A DNA stretch of 64,000 bases from Dehalococcoidia bacterium (GTDB lineage Bacteria > Chloroflexota > Dehalococcoidia > Lucifugimonadales > UBA3495), in assembly GCA_022827095.1 (NCBI GenBank), contig JAJDTP010000009.1:62001-126000 (forward strand). Direction: 5' to 3'. The notes beneath the pieces were generated by a model. That model saw only the letters and a program-made list of their open reading frames with translations, did not search any database and was not told the DNA's origin. The translations under genes were made by a program, and so were the position numbers. This document shows positions 15,676 through 24,618 of the stretch, one piece after another. Each line of letters opens with the position of its first letter. Position 1 is the first letter of the stretch.

Positions 15676-17568
15676 ATGAGGCACCAACGGCTTCCATTAG
15701 GTCGACTACTGGCAGTCACGCCATTGGCTCTTGCCCTGATAATCGCGGTGGCCTGCGGAACAGCAGGGGAAGCGCCCGCCGCCGCGCCGGCGGCCCCGGC
15801 AGCAGAGGCAACCGCGATGCCCGCCGCGGCTATGGCGGAAAGCACTCCCGTCGCAAGTTCCGGTAGTTCCGGGCAGGCAATGCCCGCGGCTACCGCCATT
15901 CCCGAACCGACGGCCATGCCGGAAACCTCGGCCATGTTAGGCCCCAGGGGGACTCTAACGTTCGGACTGCCCCTGGTCCCGCCGTTCCACGTCTTCCCGA
16001 CGGTGACCGAAGGAGCCGGGTATCACCACAACGGCTTCACCACCTCGGAGACCCTCGTTCACATGAGCGAAGACCGGGAGATTGTTCCCCGGCTGTTCAA
16101 GGAATGGAGCGTTGCTCCGGACAACGTCACCTGGACGTTCAAACTGCAGGAAGGTGCGCAGTTCCACAAGGGCTACGGGGAACTGGATGCGGAAGGCGTC
16201 ATCTGGAGCATGATGATCAGCGGCGGCCAAAGCTCCCGGGTAGGGTATAACGCCCACATCCGCAGAATCTGGGGAGTCGCCGGAGACGTCAAGGAAGGCA
16301 AAACCGTCACCGACATCCTCGACGAAGGGCGGGTCCGGGCGATTGACAAGTACACCATCGAGTTGAACACCGGGACGCCGCAGTACGATACTTTGAGCCT
16401 GCTGGCCTTCCCGCACGTCAACATCATCAGCAAGCTCCAACTGGAAGACGTGGGTGTGGACGAGGCGAGCCGGAACATGTCCGGAACCGCCCCATGGGAG
16501 TTCCAGGAGCACAAGAGCGACCAGTTCACCCGGTGGTCCGCGGTGGAAGACCACTGGCGCCAGACACCCGAGTTTGCCGAGATGGTATGGCAGCACATCC
16601 CCGAGGAGAGCACGCGGGTCGCCAACTTCAAGACCGGGCAGCTCACCGCCCTGGAGATGAACCTGGACTCCATTGCAGCGGTCAAGGACGTGCCGGGCAC
16701 CAGCCTGTTCAAGATAGCCGGCGGCAGCGCGGCCAGCATGGCCTTCTATGGCAACTGGTACGTGGGGCTCAACGAGGACGGCTCACGCACGCCGGAACAC
16801 ATTGAAAGAGCCCCCGGCTTCGATGCTACTTTGCCCTGGACTTCCGGCAACCCGGACCCTGCGTCCGAGGAATGGCAGAACGCCGCCAAGGTGCGCACGG
16901 CCCTGTCCATCGCCATCGACCGCCAGACCATCGCGGATAGCCTGCTGAGCGGAGAGGCGATCCCAGACCCGCTGCCGGCCTGGTCGTTCCACCTGGACAA
17001 GCTGCCGGCGGAATACCGGCAGTGGGAGTTCAATCCCGAAAAAGCCCGGCAGCTGCTGGCCGAGGCGGGATATCCCGACGGGTTTGAGATCACCCTGACG
17101 CCCCTGGGCGGCTCGAATTACCTGGAAGTGACTTCCGCCATCGCCCAGATGTGGGACCAGATCGGCGTCAAGGCCAACCAGCAGAACCTCCCCTACAAGA
17201 CCTTCCGTCCGAGCATAGTGGAGCGGACCTACAACCAGGCATACCAGCACACCCACGTGGCGGTCGACCCCCTGGACCGGTGGTCCGGCGCCTTCAACCA
17301 CGATACCGCCTGGAATTTCGGCGTAGACCACCCGGTCCTCAGGGATCTGATGGCGGAAGCCCAGGGTACCGTTGACAACGAAGCGCGGTACGCGATCATG
17401 GCTGAGGCCGCGAAGTTCATGTACGACAACGCCCTGAGTGTCGGCCTCTATGCCCAGAACCAGGTGTTCGCCCTGAGCGGGGACACGGAGCCCTGGCCCG
17501 AGCACCTGAATTATGCCGAAACCCGGGACCTGACCGCGCTGGAGTACGCTCCCAACCTCACCCAGTAG
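15676..17568 (+). CDS. ABC transporter family 5 solute-binding lipoprotein, copy 1
   Basis: A 630-residue receptor for a peptide/opine/nickel-class importer. It has an N-terminal basic region, hydrophobic segment and lipobox IAVACG with Cys27 as the lipid anchor, followed by a 60-residue Ala/Pro/Thr linker. The mature domain has the family features YHHNGFTTSETLVHMSEDRE (early lobe), GITWTF-like NVTWTFKLQEGAQFHKGYG, ALSIAIDRQTIAD and a C-terminal LPYKTFRPSIVERTYN. A ribosome site GGAGG precedes ATG 15676. It is a close paralogue of the gene at 18196 and shares leader and 3' flank with it. Ligand unknown. Confidence 0.9.
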   Translation: MRHQRLPLGRLLAVTPLALALIIAVACGTAGEAPAAAPAAPAAEATAMPAAAMAESTPVASSGSSGQAMPAATAIPEPTAMPETSAMLGPRGTLTFGLPLVPPFHVFPTVTEGAGYHHNGFTTSETLVHMSEDREIVPRLFKEWSVAPDNVTWTFKLQEGAQFHKGYGELDAEGVIWSMMISGGQSSRVGYNAHIRRIWGVAGDVKEGKTVTDILDEGRVRAIDKYTIELNTGTPQYDTLSLLAFPHVNIISKLQLEDVGVDEASRNMSGTAPWEFQEHKSDQFTRWSAVEDHWRQTPEFAEMVWQHIPEESTRVANFKTGQLTALEMNLDSIAAVKDVPGTSLFKIAGGSAASMAFYGNWYVGLNEDGSRTPEHIERAPGFDATLPWTSGNPDPASEEWQNAAKVRTALSIAIDRQTIADSLLSGEAIPDPLPAWSFHLDKLPAEYRQWEFNPEKARQLLAEAGYPDGFEITLTPLGGSNYLEVTSAIAQMWDQIGVKANQQNLPYKTFRPSIVERTYNQAYQHTHVAVDPLDRWSGAFNHDTAWNFGVDHPVLRDLMAEAQGTVDNEARYAIMAEAAKFMYDNALSVGLYAQNQVFALSGDTEPWPEHLNYAETRDLTALEYAPNLTQ

Positions 17569-17849
17569 GCCGGGAGAACGTCACAGAGCATCGAGCTGGC
17601 TTCGGCTCCGACCGTAAGCCAGTTTGACGGCAACCGTCGGAACCATTCAGCCTGATGCGAGTGTAGGTCTGCCGGCACTGCTCGACCGGCGCCGGCGCCC
17701 GTTTCCCCAGAGAGCCTGAGGCTCAATGTACCGGGTCCTTGCTCCAGCGCCGGACGGCTATTCCGGCGCCGCGCTGGCGGTGAGCTCCGTGCGCTGCCGG
17801 AGCGGATTTGCTCGGGCAATGCCCGGGCGGCCGTCAGTTAAACATTCGC
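17569..17849. other. intergenic 3' flank shared with copy 2
   Basis: The first ~60 bases (CTGGCTTCGGCTCCGACCGT and AGCCAGTTTGACGGC) match the bases after copy 2, so the tandem duplication included the 3' flank. Near 17745-17775 the complementary GCGCCGGA and TCCGGCGC could form a hairpin, without a T run. No gene seen. Confidence 0.5.
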
Positions 17850-17983
17850 TCACGCGTACCCAGTTGTCATCGCGAGGAGCGCATCGACGTGGCGATACCG
17901 TTGCTGAAAGAGACCCTGTTGCCATCACGAGATTGCCACGCTGCGCTCGCAGTGACCGGTGCGGGAAACTGGTTACGCATTAG
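17850..17983. repeat. family B element with family-A-like outer arms
   Basis: Outer arms CACGCGTACCCAGTT and AACTGGTTACGCATTAG are inverted. Inside are GTCATCGCGAGGAGCGCATC and GATTGCCACGCTGCGCTCGC. The outer arms match those of the family A copy at 10532. Confidence 0.75.
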
Positions 17984-17995
17984 AAACATTCGCTA

Positions 17996-18024
17996 TTGAC
18001 TCGCGGCGGATGGCAGTCTATTTT
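17996..18024 (+). promoter_or_regulatory. sigma70-like promoter of the second solute-binding-protein gene
   Basis: TTGACT at 17996-18001, a 17-base spacer and TATTTT at 18019-18024, mirroring the promoter before copy 1. The second receptor can therefore be expressed separately from the first. Confidence 0.6.
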
Positions 18025-18195
18025 ACCCTGACGTTTTCAGGGCAGTCTGAATAGCTGCGAGGAGCCGGCCCGCTACCGAGCTGATTCGAACCGATGCCGA
18101 CGATCATAAGACGGCACAGGCATTGGTCAAGACGGGACGAGTTGCAATGCGGCACAGTGAACTGCCCTATTATTTCGGAATTCGGAGGTTCTGAT

Positions 18196-20088
18196 ATGAA
18201 GCACCAACGGCTCCCATTAGGCCGACTACTCGCTGTCGCTCCATTGGCTCTCGCCTTGATGGTCGCGGTAGCCTGCGGAACGGCGCAGGAAGCGCCCGCC
18301 GCCGCGCCGGCGGCCCCGGCGGTAGAAGCAACCGCGGTTCCCGCCGCGGCTGCGGCGGAAAGCACTCCCGTCGCGAGTTCAAGCTCAGGGCAGCCGAGCG
18401 TTGCGGCGACCGCCGTTCCCGCAGCGACGGCTATGCCGGAAACCGCGGATGTGATGGCGCCCAGGGGGACTTTGACCTTCGGGCTGCCCCTCGTCGCCCC
18501 GTTCCACGTCTTCCCGACGGTCACGGAGGGAGCCGGGTATCACCATAACGGCTACACCACCGCCGAGACTCTCCTTTACATGAACGAAGACAAGGAGATT
18601 GTTCCCTGGCTGTTCCGGGAATGGAGCGTTGCTCCTGACGGCGTCACCTGGACGTTCAAGCTGGCAGAGGGCGCCCAGTTCCATAAGGGCTACGGAGAAC
18701 TGGATGCGGAAGGCGTCCTGTGGAGCCTGATGATCAGCGGCGGCGAAAGCTCCCGCGTGGCGTTCAACACCCACATCCGCCGGATCTGGGGGCTTGGCGG
18801 AGACGTCAAAGAGGGTACCGTTGTTACCGGCATCATCGACGAAGGCCGGGCCAAGGCCATCGACAAGTACACCATCGAGGTGAACACCGGGACGCCGCAG
18901 TACGACACCCTGGGCCTGCTGGCGCGCCCCCACGTCAACATCATCAGCAAGGCGCAACTCGAAGAGGTGGGCGTCGACGAGGCCAGCCGGAACATCGCCG
19001 GCACCAGCCCCTGGTCATTTGCCGAGCACCAGAGCGACCAGTTCACCCGGTGGGAAGCGGTGGAAGACCACTGGCGCAAGACGCCCGAGTTTGCCGAACT
19101 GAGGTGGCTGCACATTCCCGAGGAGTCCACCCGCGTGGCCAACTTCCTCACCGACGGCCTCACCGCGATGGAAATGAACCTGGACTCCATCGCCGCAGTG
19201 GCGGACCACCCCGGCACCGACTTCGTCAGGATAGCCGGCGGCAGCGGCGTGAGCATGGCCTTCTATGGCAACTACTACGTGGGAGTGAACCCTGACGGCT
19301 CGCGCACGCCGGAACACCAAGAGAGAGTTCCGGGCTTCGATCCTTCTCTGCCCTGGATTTCCGGCAACCCGGACCCCGCATCCGAGGAATGGCAGAATGC
19401 CGCCAAGGTGCGAACGGCCCTGTCCATCGCCATTGACCGCCAGTTGATCTCTGACACGCTGCTGAGCAGCGAGGCCATCCCGGACTCCCTGCCGGCGTGG
19501 GCGTTCCACTTGGACAAGCTGCCGGCGGAGTACCGTCAGTGGGAGTTCAATCCTGAGAAGTCCAAGCAGTTGCTTGCCGAGGCGGGCTATCCCGACGGGT
19601 TCGAGATTACCCTGACGCCTCTGGGCGGCTCGAATTACCTGGAAGTGACCTCCGCCATCGCCCAGATGTGGGACCAGATTGGCGTCAAGGCCAACCAGCA
19701 GAACCTGCCCTACAAGACCTTCCGCCCGGGCATCGTGACCCGCACCTACAACCAGGCGTACCAGCACACCCACGTGGCGGTTGATCCTCTGGACCGCTGG
19801 TCCACCGCTTTCAACCACGAGAGCGCCTGGAACTTCGGCATGGACCATCCGATTCTTAGCGATTATATGAACGAAGCGCAGGGCACCGTTGACGACGCCG
19901 CGCGGTACGAGATCATGGTTGAGGCGGCGAAGTTCGTGTACGACAACGCCCTCAGCGTCGGCCTCTATGCCCAGAACCAGGTCTTTGCCGTGAACGGGGA
20001 CACCGCCCCCTGGAACGATCACCTGAACTACGCCGAAACGCGGGACCTGACCGGGTTCGAGTACGCTCCCAACCTTACTGATCAGTAG
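18196..20088 (+). CDS. ABC transporter family 5 solute-binding lipoprotein, copy 2
   Basis: A 630-residue paralogue of the upstream receptor, the same length and nearly the same through most of the C-terminal half (for example ITLTPLGGSNYLEVTSAIAQ). The signal peptide ends in the lipobox VAVACG with Cys27. Differences are scattered, e.g. GGSGVSMAFYGNYYVGVNPD here against GGSAASMAFYGNWYVGLNED in copy 1, so the two may bind related ligands. I chose ATG 18196 after GGAGG; a longer frame upstream would destroy the signal peptide. It is followed by the membrane protein and two permeases of the same system. Confidence 0.9.
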   Translation: MKHQRLPLGRLLAVAPLALALMVAVACGTAQEAPAAAPAAPAVEATAVPAAAAAESTPVASSSSGQPSVAATAVPAATAMPETADVMAPRGTLTFGLPLVAPFHVFPTVTEGAGYHHNGYTTAETLLYMNEDKEIVPWLFREWSVAPDGVTWTFKLAEGAQFHKGYGELDAEGVLWSLMISGGESSRVAFNTHIRRIWGLGGDVKEGTVVTGIIDEGRAKAIDKYTIEVNTGTPQYDTLGLLARPHVNIISKAQLEEVGVDEASRNIAGTSPWSFAEHQSDQFTRWEAVEDHWRKTPEFAELRWLHIPEESTRVANFLTDGLTAMEMNLDSIAAVADHPGTDFVRIAGGSGVSMAFYGNYYVGVNPDGSRTPEHQERVPGFDPSLPWISGNPDPASEEWQNAAKVRTALSIAIDRQLISDTLLSSEAIPDSLPAWAFHLDKLPAEYRQWEFNPEKSKQLLAEAGYPDGFEITLTPLGGSNYLEVTSAIAQMWDQIGVKANQQNLPYKTFRPGIVTRTYNQAYQHTHVAVDPLDRWSTAFNHESAWNFGMDHPILSDYMNEAQGTVDDAARYEIMVEAAKFVYDNALSVGLYAQNQVFAVNGDTAPWNDHLNYAETRDLTGFEYAPNLTDQ

Positions 20089-20143
20089 GGTCGGAGGGCG
20101 TCAGAGAATGTCGATATGGCTTCGGCTCCGGCCGTAAGTTAGC

Positions 20144-20578
20144 TTGACGGCGAGCATACTCACCATCGCTGGGCGCGCAGGGCTTGGATTTCTTATAGCC
20201 CTCGTGCTCAGCTATGTGGGTGTGTGGGTCGCGTGGGGCCTGTATTATTTCTTCACCGACACCTCATCCAAGCTGCTTCGGGATGTGATGTTCCTGGCGG
20301 GCGCGGCGATTGGGGCCGGACTGGGCGGCTCGCTGACGTGGTTGCGCCTGGACGGCAATACGTTGCCGGTACTCTTGCTGATTGGATCTGCCGGTATCGG
20401 GGGCGGAATTGTCGGGTCCTGGATGGGGTACGAATTCGCGCTGAATCGAGAAATCAAGTGCTGCTCTGAGCCGCCCATCAACGCCTTCTCCTACGCGGCG
20501 TTGGGCGCAGCCGTGGCAGCCAATCTGGGAACCTTGCTGCTTGGCGTAGTAAGAGAAATCATCACCTTCAGGCGATAA
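20144..20578 (+). CDS. small four-helix membrane protein in the ABC importer operon
   Basis: A 144-residue protein with four hydrophobic stretches (about 12-35, 49-65, 76-92, 113-136) and a short Cys-Cys-containing loop (EIKCCSEPPINAF). The only good start is TTG at 20144, which lies in the duplicated 3' flank of the binding-protein gene, so the N-terminus is uncertain. I do not recognise a family. The position between receptor and permeases suggests co-transcription, but it may be unrelated to transport. Confidence 0.6.
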   Translation: MTASILTIAGRAGLGFLIALVLSYVGVWVAWGLYYFFTDTSSKLLRDVMFLAGAAIGAGLGGSLTWLRLDGNTLPVLLLIGSAGIGGGIVGSWMGYEFALNREIKCCSEPPINAFSYAALGAAVAANLGTLLLGVVREIITFRR

Positions 20579-20621
20579 GATCGAGTTGAATGCTCTGACC
20601 ATCTGATGCTGGGACCTTGAC

Positions 20622-21542
20622 ATGCAACGGTTTTTGGTACGCCGATTTTTCCTGATGATAATCACGCTCCTCGCGGTGTCGATGATCATCTTCGTCATGG
20701 CGCGGGTGGGCGGTGACCCAAGATCACTGCTCCTGGACGATCATGCCACCCAGGAGCAATGGGAGTTGCTGGGGGAGGAGTTGGGGCTGGATAAGCCCCT
20801 GTACCACCAGTACGCGATTTTCATGGGCGGGGTGCTGCGCGGTGATTTCGGCGAGTCAATCAGCCAGCGCCGGCCGGTGCTGGAGGTAGTCGCAGAGAAA
20901 ATCCCGGCGACGCTCCAGCTTGGCGGGGCCGCCTTCCTGCTCGCGCTCATTGTCGGGATACCTCTCGGCGTGATGTCGGCAGTGATGCGGGGCAGTATTC
21001 TGGACCAGGTCGGGAGGGCTGTGGCCTTGATCGGGCAGGCGGCGCCGTCTTTCTGGCTGGGCATCATGTTCATTTTCTTCTTTGCGGTGTACCTGGGGTG
21101 GGTCCCTCCTTCAGGAAGGCAGGACTGGAACAGCTTCGTGCTTCCAACAATCACCCTGGCGTGGGGCGGGTTCCTGGCCGGCAGCCTGCGGTTGATGCGC
21201 TCGGCGATGCTCGACACGCTGGACACGGAATACATCAAACTGGCCCGGGCCAAAGGGTTGCCTGGCCGGGCGATCATCTGGAAGCACGCATTTCGCAACG
21301 CCCTGATACCGCCGTTGACCCTGGCCGGCGTGTCCATGCCGGCTATCCTTACCGGCTCCATCACCACCGAGTTGGTGTTCGCGTGGCCTGGAATGGGCCA
21401 GTTGGCAGTGCAGGCCCTCTGGTCGTCGGACTACCCTCTGATCCAGGGGCTGACCATCATGTTCACGCTGGGGTATGTGTTCATAGCGCTGCTGGTTGAC
21501 ATCCTCTACGCTTACATCGACCCCAGAATCCGATACCTGTAG
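20622..21542 (+). CDS. DppB-type ABC transporter permease
   Basis: A 306-residue inner-membrane permease of the dipeptide/oligopeptide class. Features: RRFFLMIITLLAVSMIIFVM (first helix, residues 7-26), GLDKPLYHQYAIFMGGVLRG (periplasmic loop) and the EAA coupling loop EYIKLARAKGLPGRAIIWKH near 205-224 that contacts the ATPase, and a C-terminal LVDILYAYIDPRIRYL. Length is normal. It forms the channel with the DppC-type subunit encoded next. Confidence 0.9.
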   Translation: MQRFLVRRFFLMIITLLAVSMIIFVMARVGGDPRSLLLDDHATQEQWELLGEELGLDKPLYHQYAIFMGGVLRGDFGESISQRRPVLEVVAEKIPATLQLGGAAFLLALIVGIPLGVMSAVMRGSILDQVGRAVALIGQAAPSFWLGIMFIFFFAVYLGWVPPSGRQDWNSFVLPTITLAWGGFLAGSLRLMRSAMLDTLDTEYIKLARAKGLPGRAIIWKHAFRNALIPPLTLAGVSMPAILTGSITTELVFAWPGMGQLAVQALWSSDYPLIQGLTIMFTLGYVFIALLVDILYAYIDPRIRYL

Positions 21543-21621
21543 GAGATACGGATCCTCGACGAGTGAAGCGGTTACCGCCGCATCGAGAATTCACGTTTCC
21601 AGAGAAGGCCTGGAGAAACCA

Positions 21622-22677
21622 ATGGCCAACGCTACAGTTCTTGCTCCCTCCCAACCCGTCATCGTGCGAGCTCTGAAGGCTATCTCGCGCTGGCGCCGCC
21701 CGGTGCTGATCATTCCGGTGTTCATCCTGACCTTGGTAGTGGTGGCCGGGATCACCGCCGACTGGATCTCCCCATACGATCCGGAGGTGGGGGACCCGAA
21801 CCACCGTCTCCAACCGGGGTTCTGGGCGTACGAGCCGGTGCCCCCCGTGATCGTTACTAAAGAGGTGGTGGCGGTAATCAGCCCCAGCGACATCGAAAAG
21901 CAAAAAACGCAGATCACCGAATTCAACGCCCGGCAGATAGACCCCAACGCGGTTATCGGTGACAAACTGGACGTGGTTGTCCGGGAAGGCATCGATACCC
22001 TGTATATCCTGGGCACCGACCACCTGGGACGTGATCTGTTTACTCGGATCATTTATGGAGCGCGCGTTTCCCTGGTGATGGCCGGCTTGACGCTGGCGGT
22101 GGGCGGCACCATGGGCACGGTGCTCGGCTTGACCGCCGGATGGCACGGCGGGTGGGTCGACGAGGTCGTAATGCGCATGGTGGACATCATACTTGCGCTC
22201 CCTCTCATCCTGGTCGCCCTCGTATTGGTTGTGGCCCTCGGGCCATCCTTCCAGCTGATCATCGTGATAATGGCGATAGCTATCTGGCCACTCTTCACCC
22301 GCGTGACGCGGGGGGAGGTGCTGCGCGTCAAGACCGCAGACTACGTCGCATTGGCCCGAGTGGCTGGGGCCGGGACCATTCGCATCATGATCGTCCACAT
22401 CCTGCCGGGGATAGCCAACAGCGTGATCGTGGTGGCAACTCTGCTGGTGGGCGTGGTCATCCTGCTGGAGGCCGCCTTGAGCTTCCTGGGCGCCGGCGTG
22501 CCGCCTCCGACACCCGCTTGGGGGTCCATGCTTTCCGAGGGTAGGGATCGGATCGCAATCGCGTGGTGGATTTCGACGTTGCCGGGGCTGGCGATATTCA
22601 TGACCGTGCTGTCCCTGAACCTGTTCGGCGACTGGCTGCGGGATGCCCTGGACCCCAGGCTGCGCCAACTGGAGTAG
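21622..22677 (+). CDS. DppC-type ABC transporter permease with an enlarged first periplasmic loop
   Basis: A 351-residue permease with the DppC layout: first helix PVLIIPVFILTLVVVAGITA at about 28-47, HLGRDLFTRIIYGARVSLVM near 134-153, EAA loop DYVALARVAGAGTIRIMIVH near 242-261 and the terminus FGDWLRDALDPRLRQLE. Between helix 1 and the HLGRD motif there are about 85 residues, including a charged segment (VISPSDIEKQKTQITEFNAR) longer than in standard DppC. Start ATG 21622 after GGAG. No ATPase (DppD/DppF) gene follows; a terminator comes next. Confidence 0.9.
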   Translation: MANATVLAPSQPVIVRALKAISRWRRPVLIIPVFILTLVVVAGITADWISPYDPEVGDPNHRLQPGFWAYEPVPPVIVTKEVVAVISPSDIEKQKTQITEFNARQIDPNAVIGDKLDVVVREGIDTLYILGTDHLGRDLFTRIIYGARVSLVMAGLTLAVGGTMGTVLGLTAGWHGGWVDEVVMRMVDIILALPLILVALVLVVALGPSFQLIIVIMAIAIWPLFTRVTRGEVLRVKTADYVALARVAGAGTIRIMIVHILPGIANSVIVVATLLVGVVILLEAALSFLGAGVPPPTPAWGSMLSEGRDRIAIAWWISTLPGLAIFMTVLSLNLFGDWLRDALDPRLRQLE

Positions 22678-22714
22678 CCAAAGTCCCAAATACTTTCAGC
22701 TTGGAACCGGCAGG

Positions 22715-22766
22715 GGCCGACGCTCAATTGAGGGTCATGATGTGATCCAGGAGCGTCGGCCTTTTT
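22715..22766 (+). terminator. rho-independent terminator of the ABC importer operon
   Basis: Stem GGCCGACGCTC (22715-22725) pairs with GAGCGTCGGCC (22751-22761), followed directly by TTTTT. The loop is long (25 bases). Confidence 0.8.
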
Positions 22767-22867
22767 CGTGGACGATTTGTAATACCCAGTTGGTTGTGGC
22801 TTCGCAACCGCCTCTTGATGATCTCATCTCCGCCGTTCGAGGACTTTGCGGCGGGCGAGCGCCGCCG

Positions 22868-23281
22868 TTAGATTCCCAAAGCGGCCACCCCTGCCTTGGC
22901 GATGGCCTCATCGTCGAACCCGCTGGGCAGGCCGCCCACGCCGATGGCGCCGACCACCACGCCCTCGTGGAAAACGGCGACCCCGCCCGGCAGCGCTATC
23001 AACTGCGGATCTCCGAAGGACTCCAGCGACCGGCCGGTGCTGCTGAGTTGCTCGGCGAACGCGGCAGTGTCCATGGAGCGGACCGCCGATGTGTAGGCTT
23101 TGCGAATGGCGAAGGTGGGCCGGAGGCAGCGGTCCATCCGGGCGTAGGCCAGCAGGTTGCCGGCATCGTCCACCACGGCCATATCGACCTTGCGCCGGTC
23201 GGGGTCGCGGTTGAAATCGGCGATCATGGCGGTGATGGCGTTCTGGGCCTGCTCCAGGCTGATCATGGATTTGTTGTACAT
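22868..23281 (-). CDS. GlcG/HbpS-like heme-degrading-fold protein
   Basis: A 137-residue single-domain protein of the GlcG/HbpS family. It has the family phrases KVDMAVVDDAGNLLAYARMD, KAYTSAVRSMDTAAFAEQL, LIALPGGVAVFHEGVVVGAI and GVGGLPSGFDDEAIAKAGV. Members bind heme or cobalamin, or occur as unassigned partners of catabolic operons. Start ATG 23281 follows AAGGAG. It is downstream of, and co-directional with, the arylsulfotransferase-like gene about 90 bases away, so one transcript is likely. Confidence 0.8.
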   Translation of the reverse strand: MYNKSMISLEQAQNAITAMIADFNRDPDRRKVDMAVVDDAGNLLAYARMDRCLRPTFAIRKAYTSAVRSMDTAAFAEQLSSTGRSLESFGDPQLIALPGGVAVFHEGVVVGAIGVGGLPSGFDDEAIAKAGVAALGI

Positions 23282-23373
23282 TGTTCCGTCTCCTTGAAAT
23301 TGATGCTGAAAGATCGATTGGCTCTGATTGTTGATCGGGCCATTGTCCTGACGAGGCCGGCCGTGAGTGGGTT

Positions 23374-24462
23374 TCATCCCGCTCCGTAAAGCCGGTTGAT
23401 ATTACCGTGTCGGTTGGGATCCAGGTCCTTACCCCGCAAGGCGGGATGGTCGGGACCGTACCGATGGGCACGAAACACCGCGTTGGCCGTGCCGTATTGG
23501 GACGGGACGAAAAAGGGGCTGACGTACTCCCAGACAATCTCACCGGCCGGCGTTACCTCGAACACCCGGCCCTGCTGGCCTTCGGTGATGAGGGTATTGC
23601 CGTTGGGCAGACGTTGTGCGCCGCCCGTGAAGTGGGTGAAGAAGGATACCATCGGGCGTCCCTGGTACTGCCACACGATCTCGCTGGTGGAAGGGTCGAC
23701 CTCGATGACCCGGGAGTAGCTGAGGCCGCGACGGTGGGAACCGTTGTCCAGCAGCAGCACGTTGCCGTTGTCCAGGTAGGTGGGGTGATGCTGGTGGGAT
23801 ATAACCCCCGGCCCCCACTTCCACGTGATCTCCCCCGTTGACCGGTCCACCAACGCCACGGAGTTGAGAATGCGGAAGCTGATCAGGAACGTGCTTCCGT
23901 CGGGCGACGCCGTCAGGTCGTTTGCGCTGCCCCAGGCATCGCGCCGCTCCAGGGGGCAAATCACGTCGGTGTCCGGATCCAGGTGGTCGGCGGAACTCCA
24001 AAGGCTCACCTCGGTCCCGTCGGGCGCAACCTCGACCACCTGGTCGCCGAGCATCCGCTCCGGGTCGCCGGCGGTGGTGAACCCGCCCTGGACCCGGCGG
24101 GTCAGTTCCGCCGATATCCGGTCGCGCTGCAGCAGGAACAGATTGTTGCCGTTGCCGAGCCGGTTGTGCCGGCGCAGGCTGGGATCGCGGTGCTCCCAAA
24201 CCAGCCGGCTTTCCCAGTCCAGCTCACGGATGTGCTCGGCGCCGGGCGGGTTGGCTCCCAGGTCACGGAAAAGCAGGTTGCCATTGTCCAGCAGGAAGCC
24301 GTAGGCGATGCCGCCGGGATAGCGCCAACGGTGAACGAAGTTGCCCTCCATGTCGATGAGGTAAGCGTCGTCCCCGCCGTTGGGCGAGAAGAGCGTGTAC
24401 CCCCGATACGCGCCGGACGAGTCATAGCGGATCAACCCGGTGGGACGGTAGGGTGTATCCAT
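23374..24462 (-). CDS. arylsulfotransferase (ASST)-like beta-propeller protein
   Basis: A 362-residue protein made of repeated propeller blades with the ASST-type phrases YTLFSPNGGDDAYLIDMEGN, LLDNGNLLFRDLG, HHPTYLDNGNVLLLDNGSHR, RVIEVDPSTSEIVWQYQGR and RLPNGNTLITEGQQGRVFEV. True ASSTs are periplasmic and use an active-site His to move sulfate between phenols; this copy has no signal peptide from the SD-supported ATG 24462 (GGAGG), so either the protein is cytosolic or the function differs. The closest description is arylsulfotransferase family; activity is not shown. It is divergent from the NMT1-like gene. Confidence 0.75.
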   Translation of the reverse strand: MDTPYRPTGLIRYDSSGAYRGYTLFSPNGGDDAYLIDMEGNFVHRWRYPGGIAYGFLLDNGNLLFRDLGANPPGAEHIRELDWESRLVWEHRDPSLRRHNRLGNGNNLFLLQRDRISAELTRRVQGGFTTAGDPERMLGDQVVEVAPDGTEVSLWSSADHLDPDTDVICPLERRDAWGSANDLTASPDGSTFLISFRILNSVALVDRSTGEITWKWGPGVISHQHHPTYLDNGNVLLLDNGSHRRGLSYSRVIEVDPSTSEIVWQYQGRPMVSFFTHFTGGAQRLPNGNTLITEGQQGRVFEVTPAGEIVWEYVSPFFVPSQYGTANAVFRAHRYGPDHPALRGKDLDPNRHGNINRLYGAG

Positions 24463-24618
24463 GGGGCGCTCCTCCGTTGCTGTCTGGACCAAAGCCGTCT
24501 GCTGCTTCCGCTCAAGTTTCAATCCGTGACCCACTCGCAGAGGATACCGGGTGTGAGGCCGATGGTAAACTCGGCGCAGCTCAAAGTCTCGGATCCCGGC
24601 CGGCAGGAGGCAACTCGA

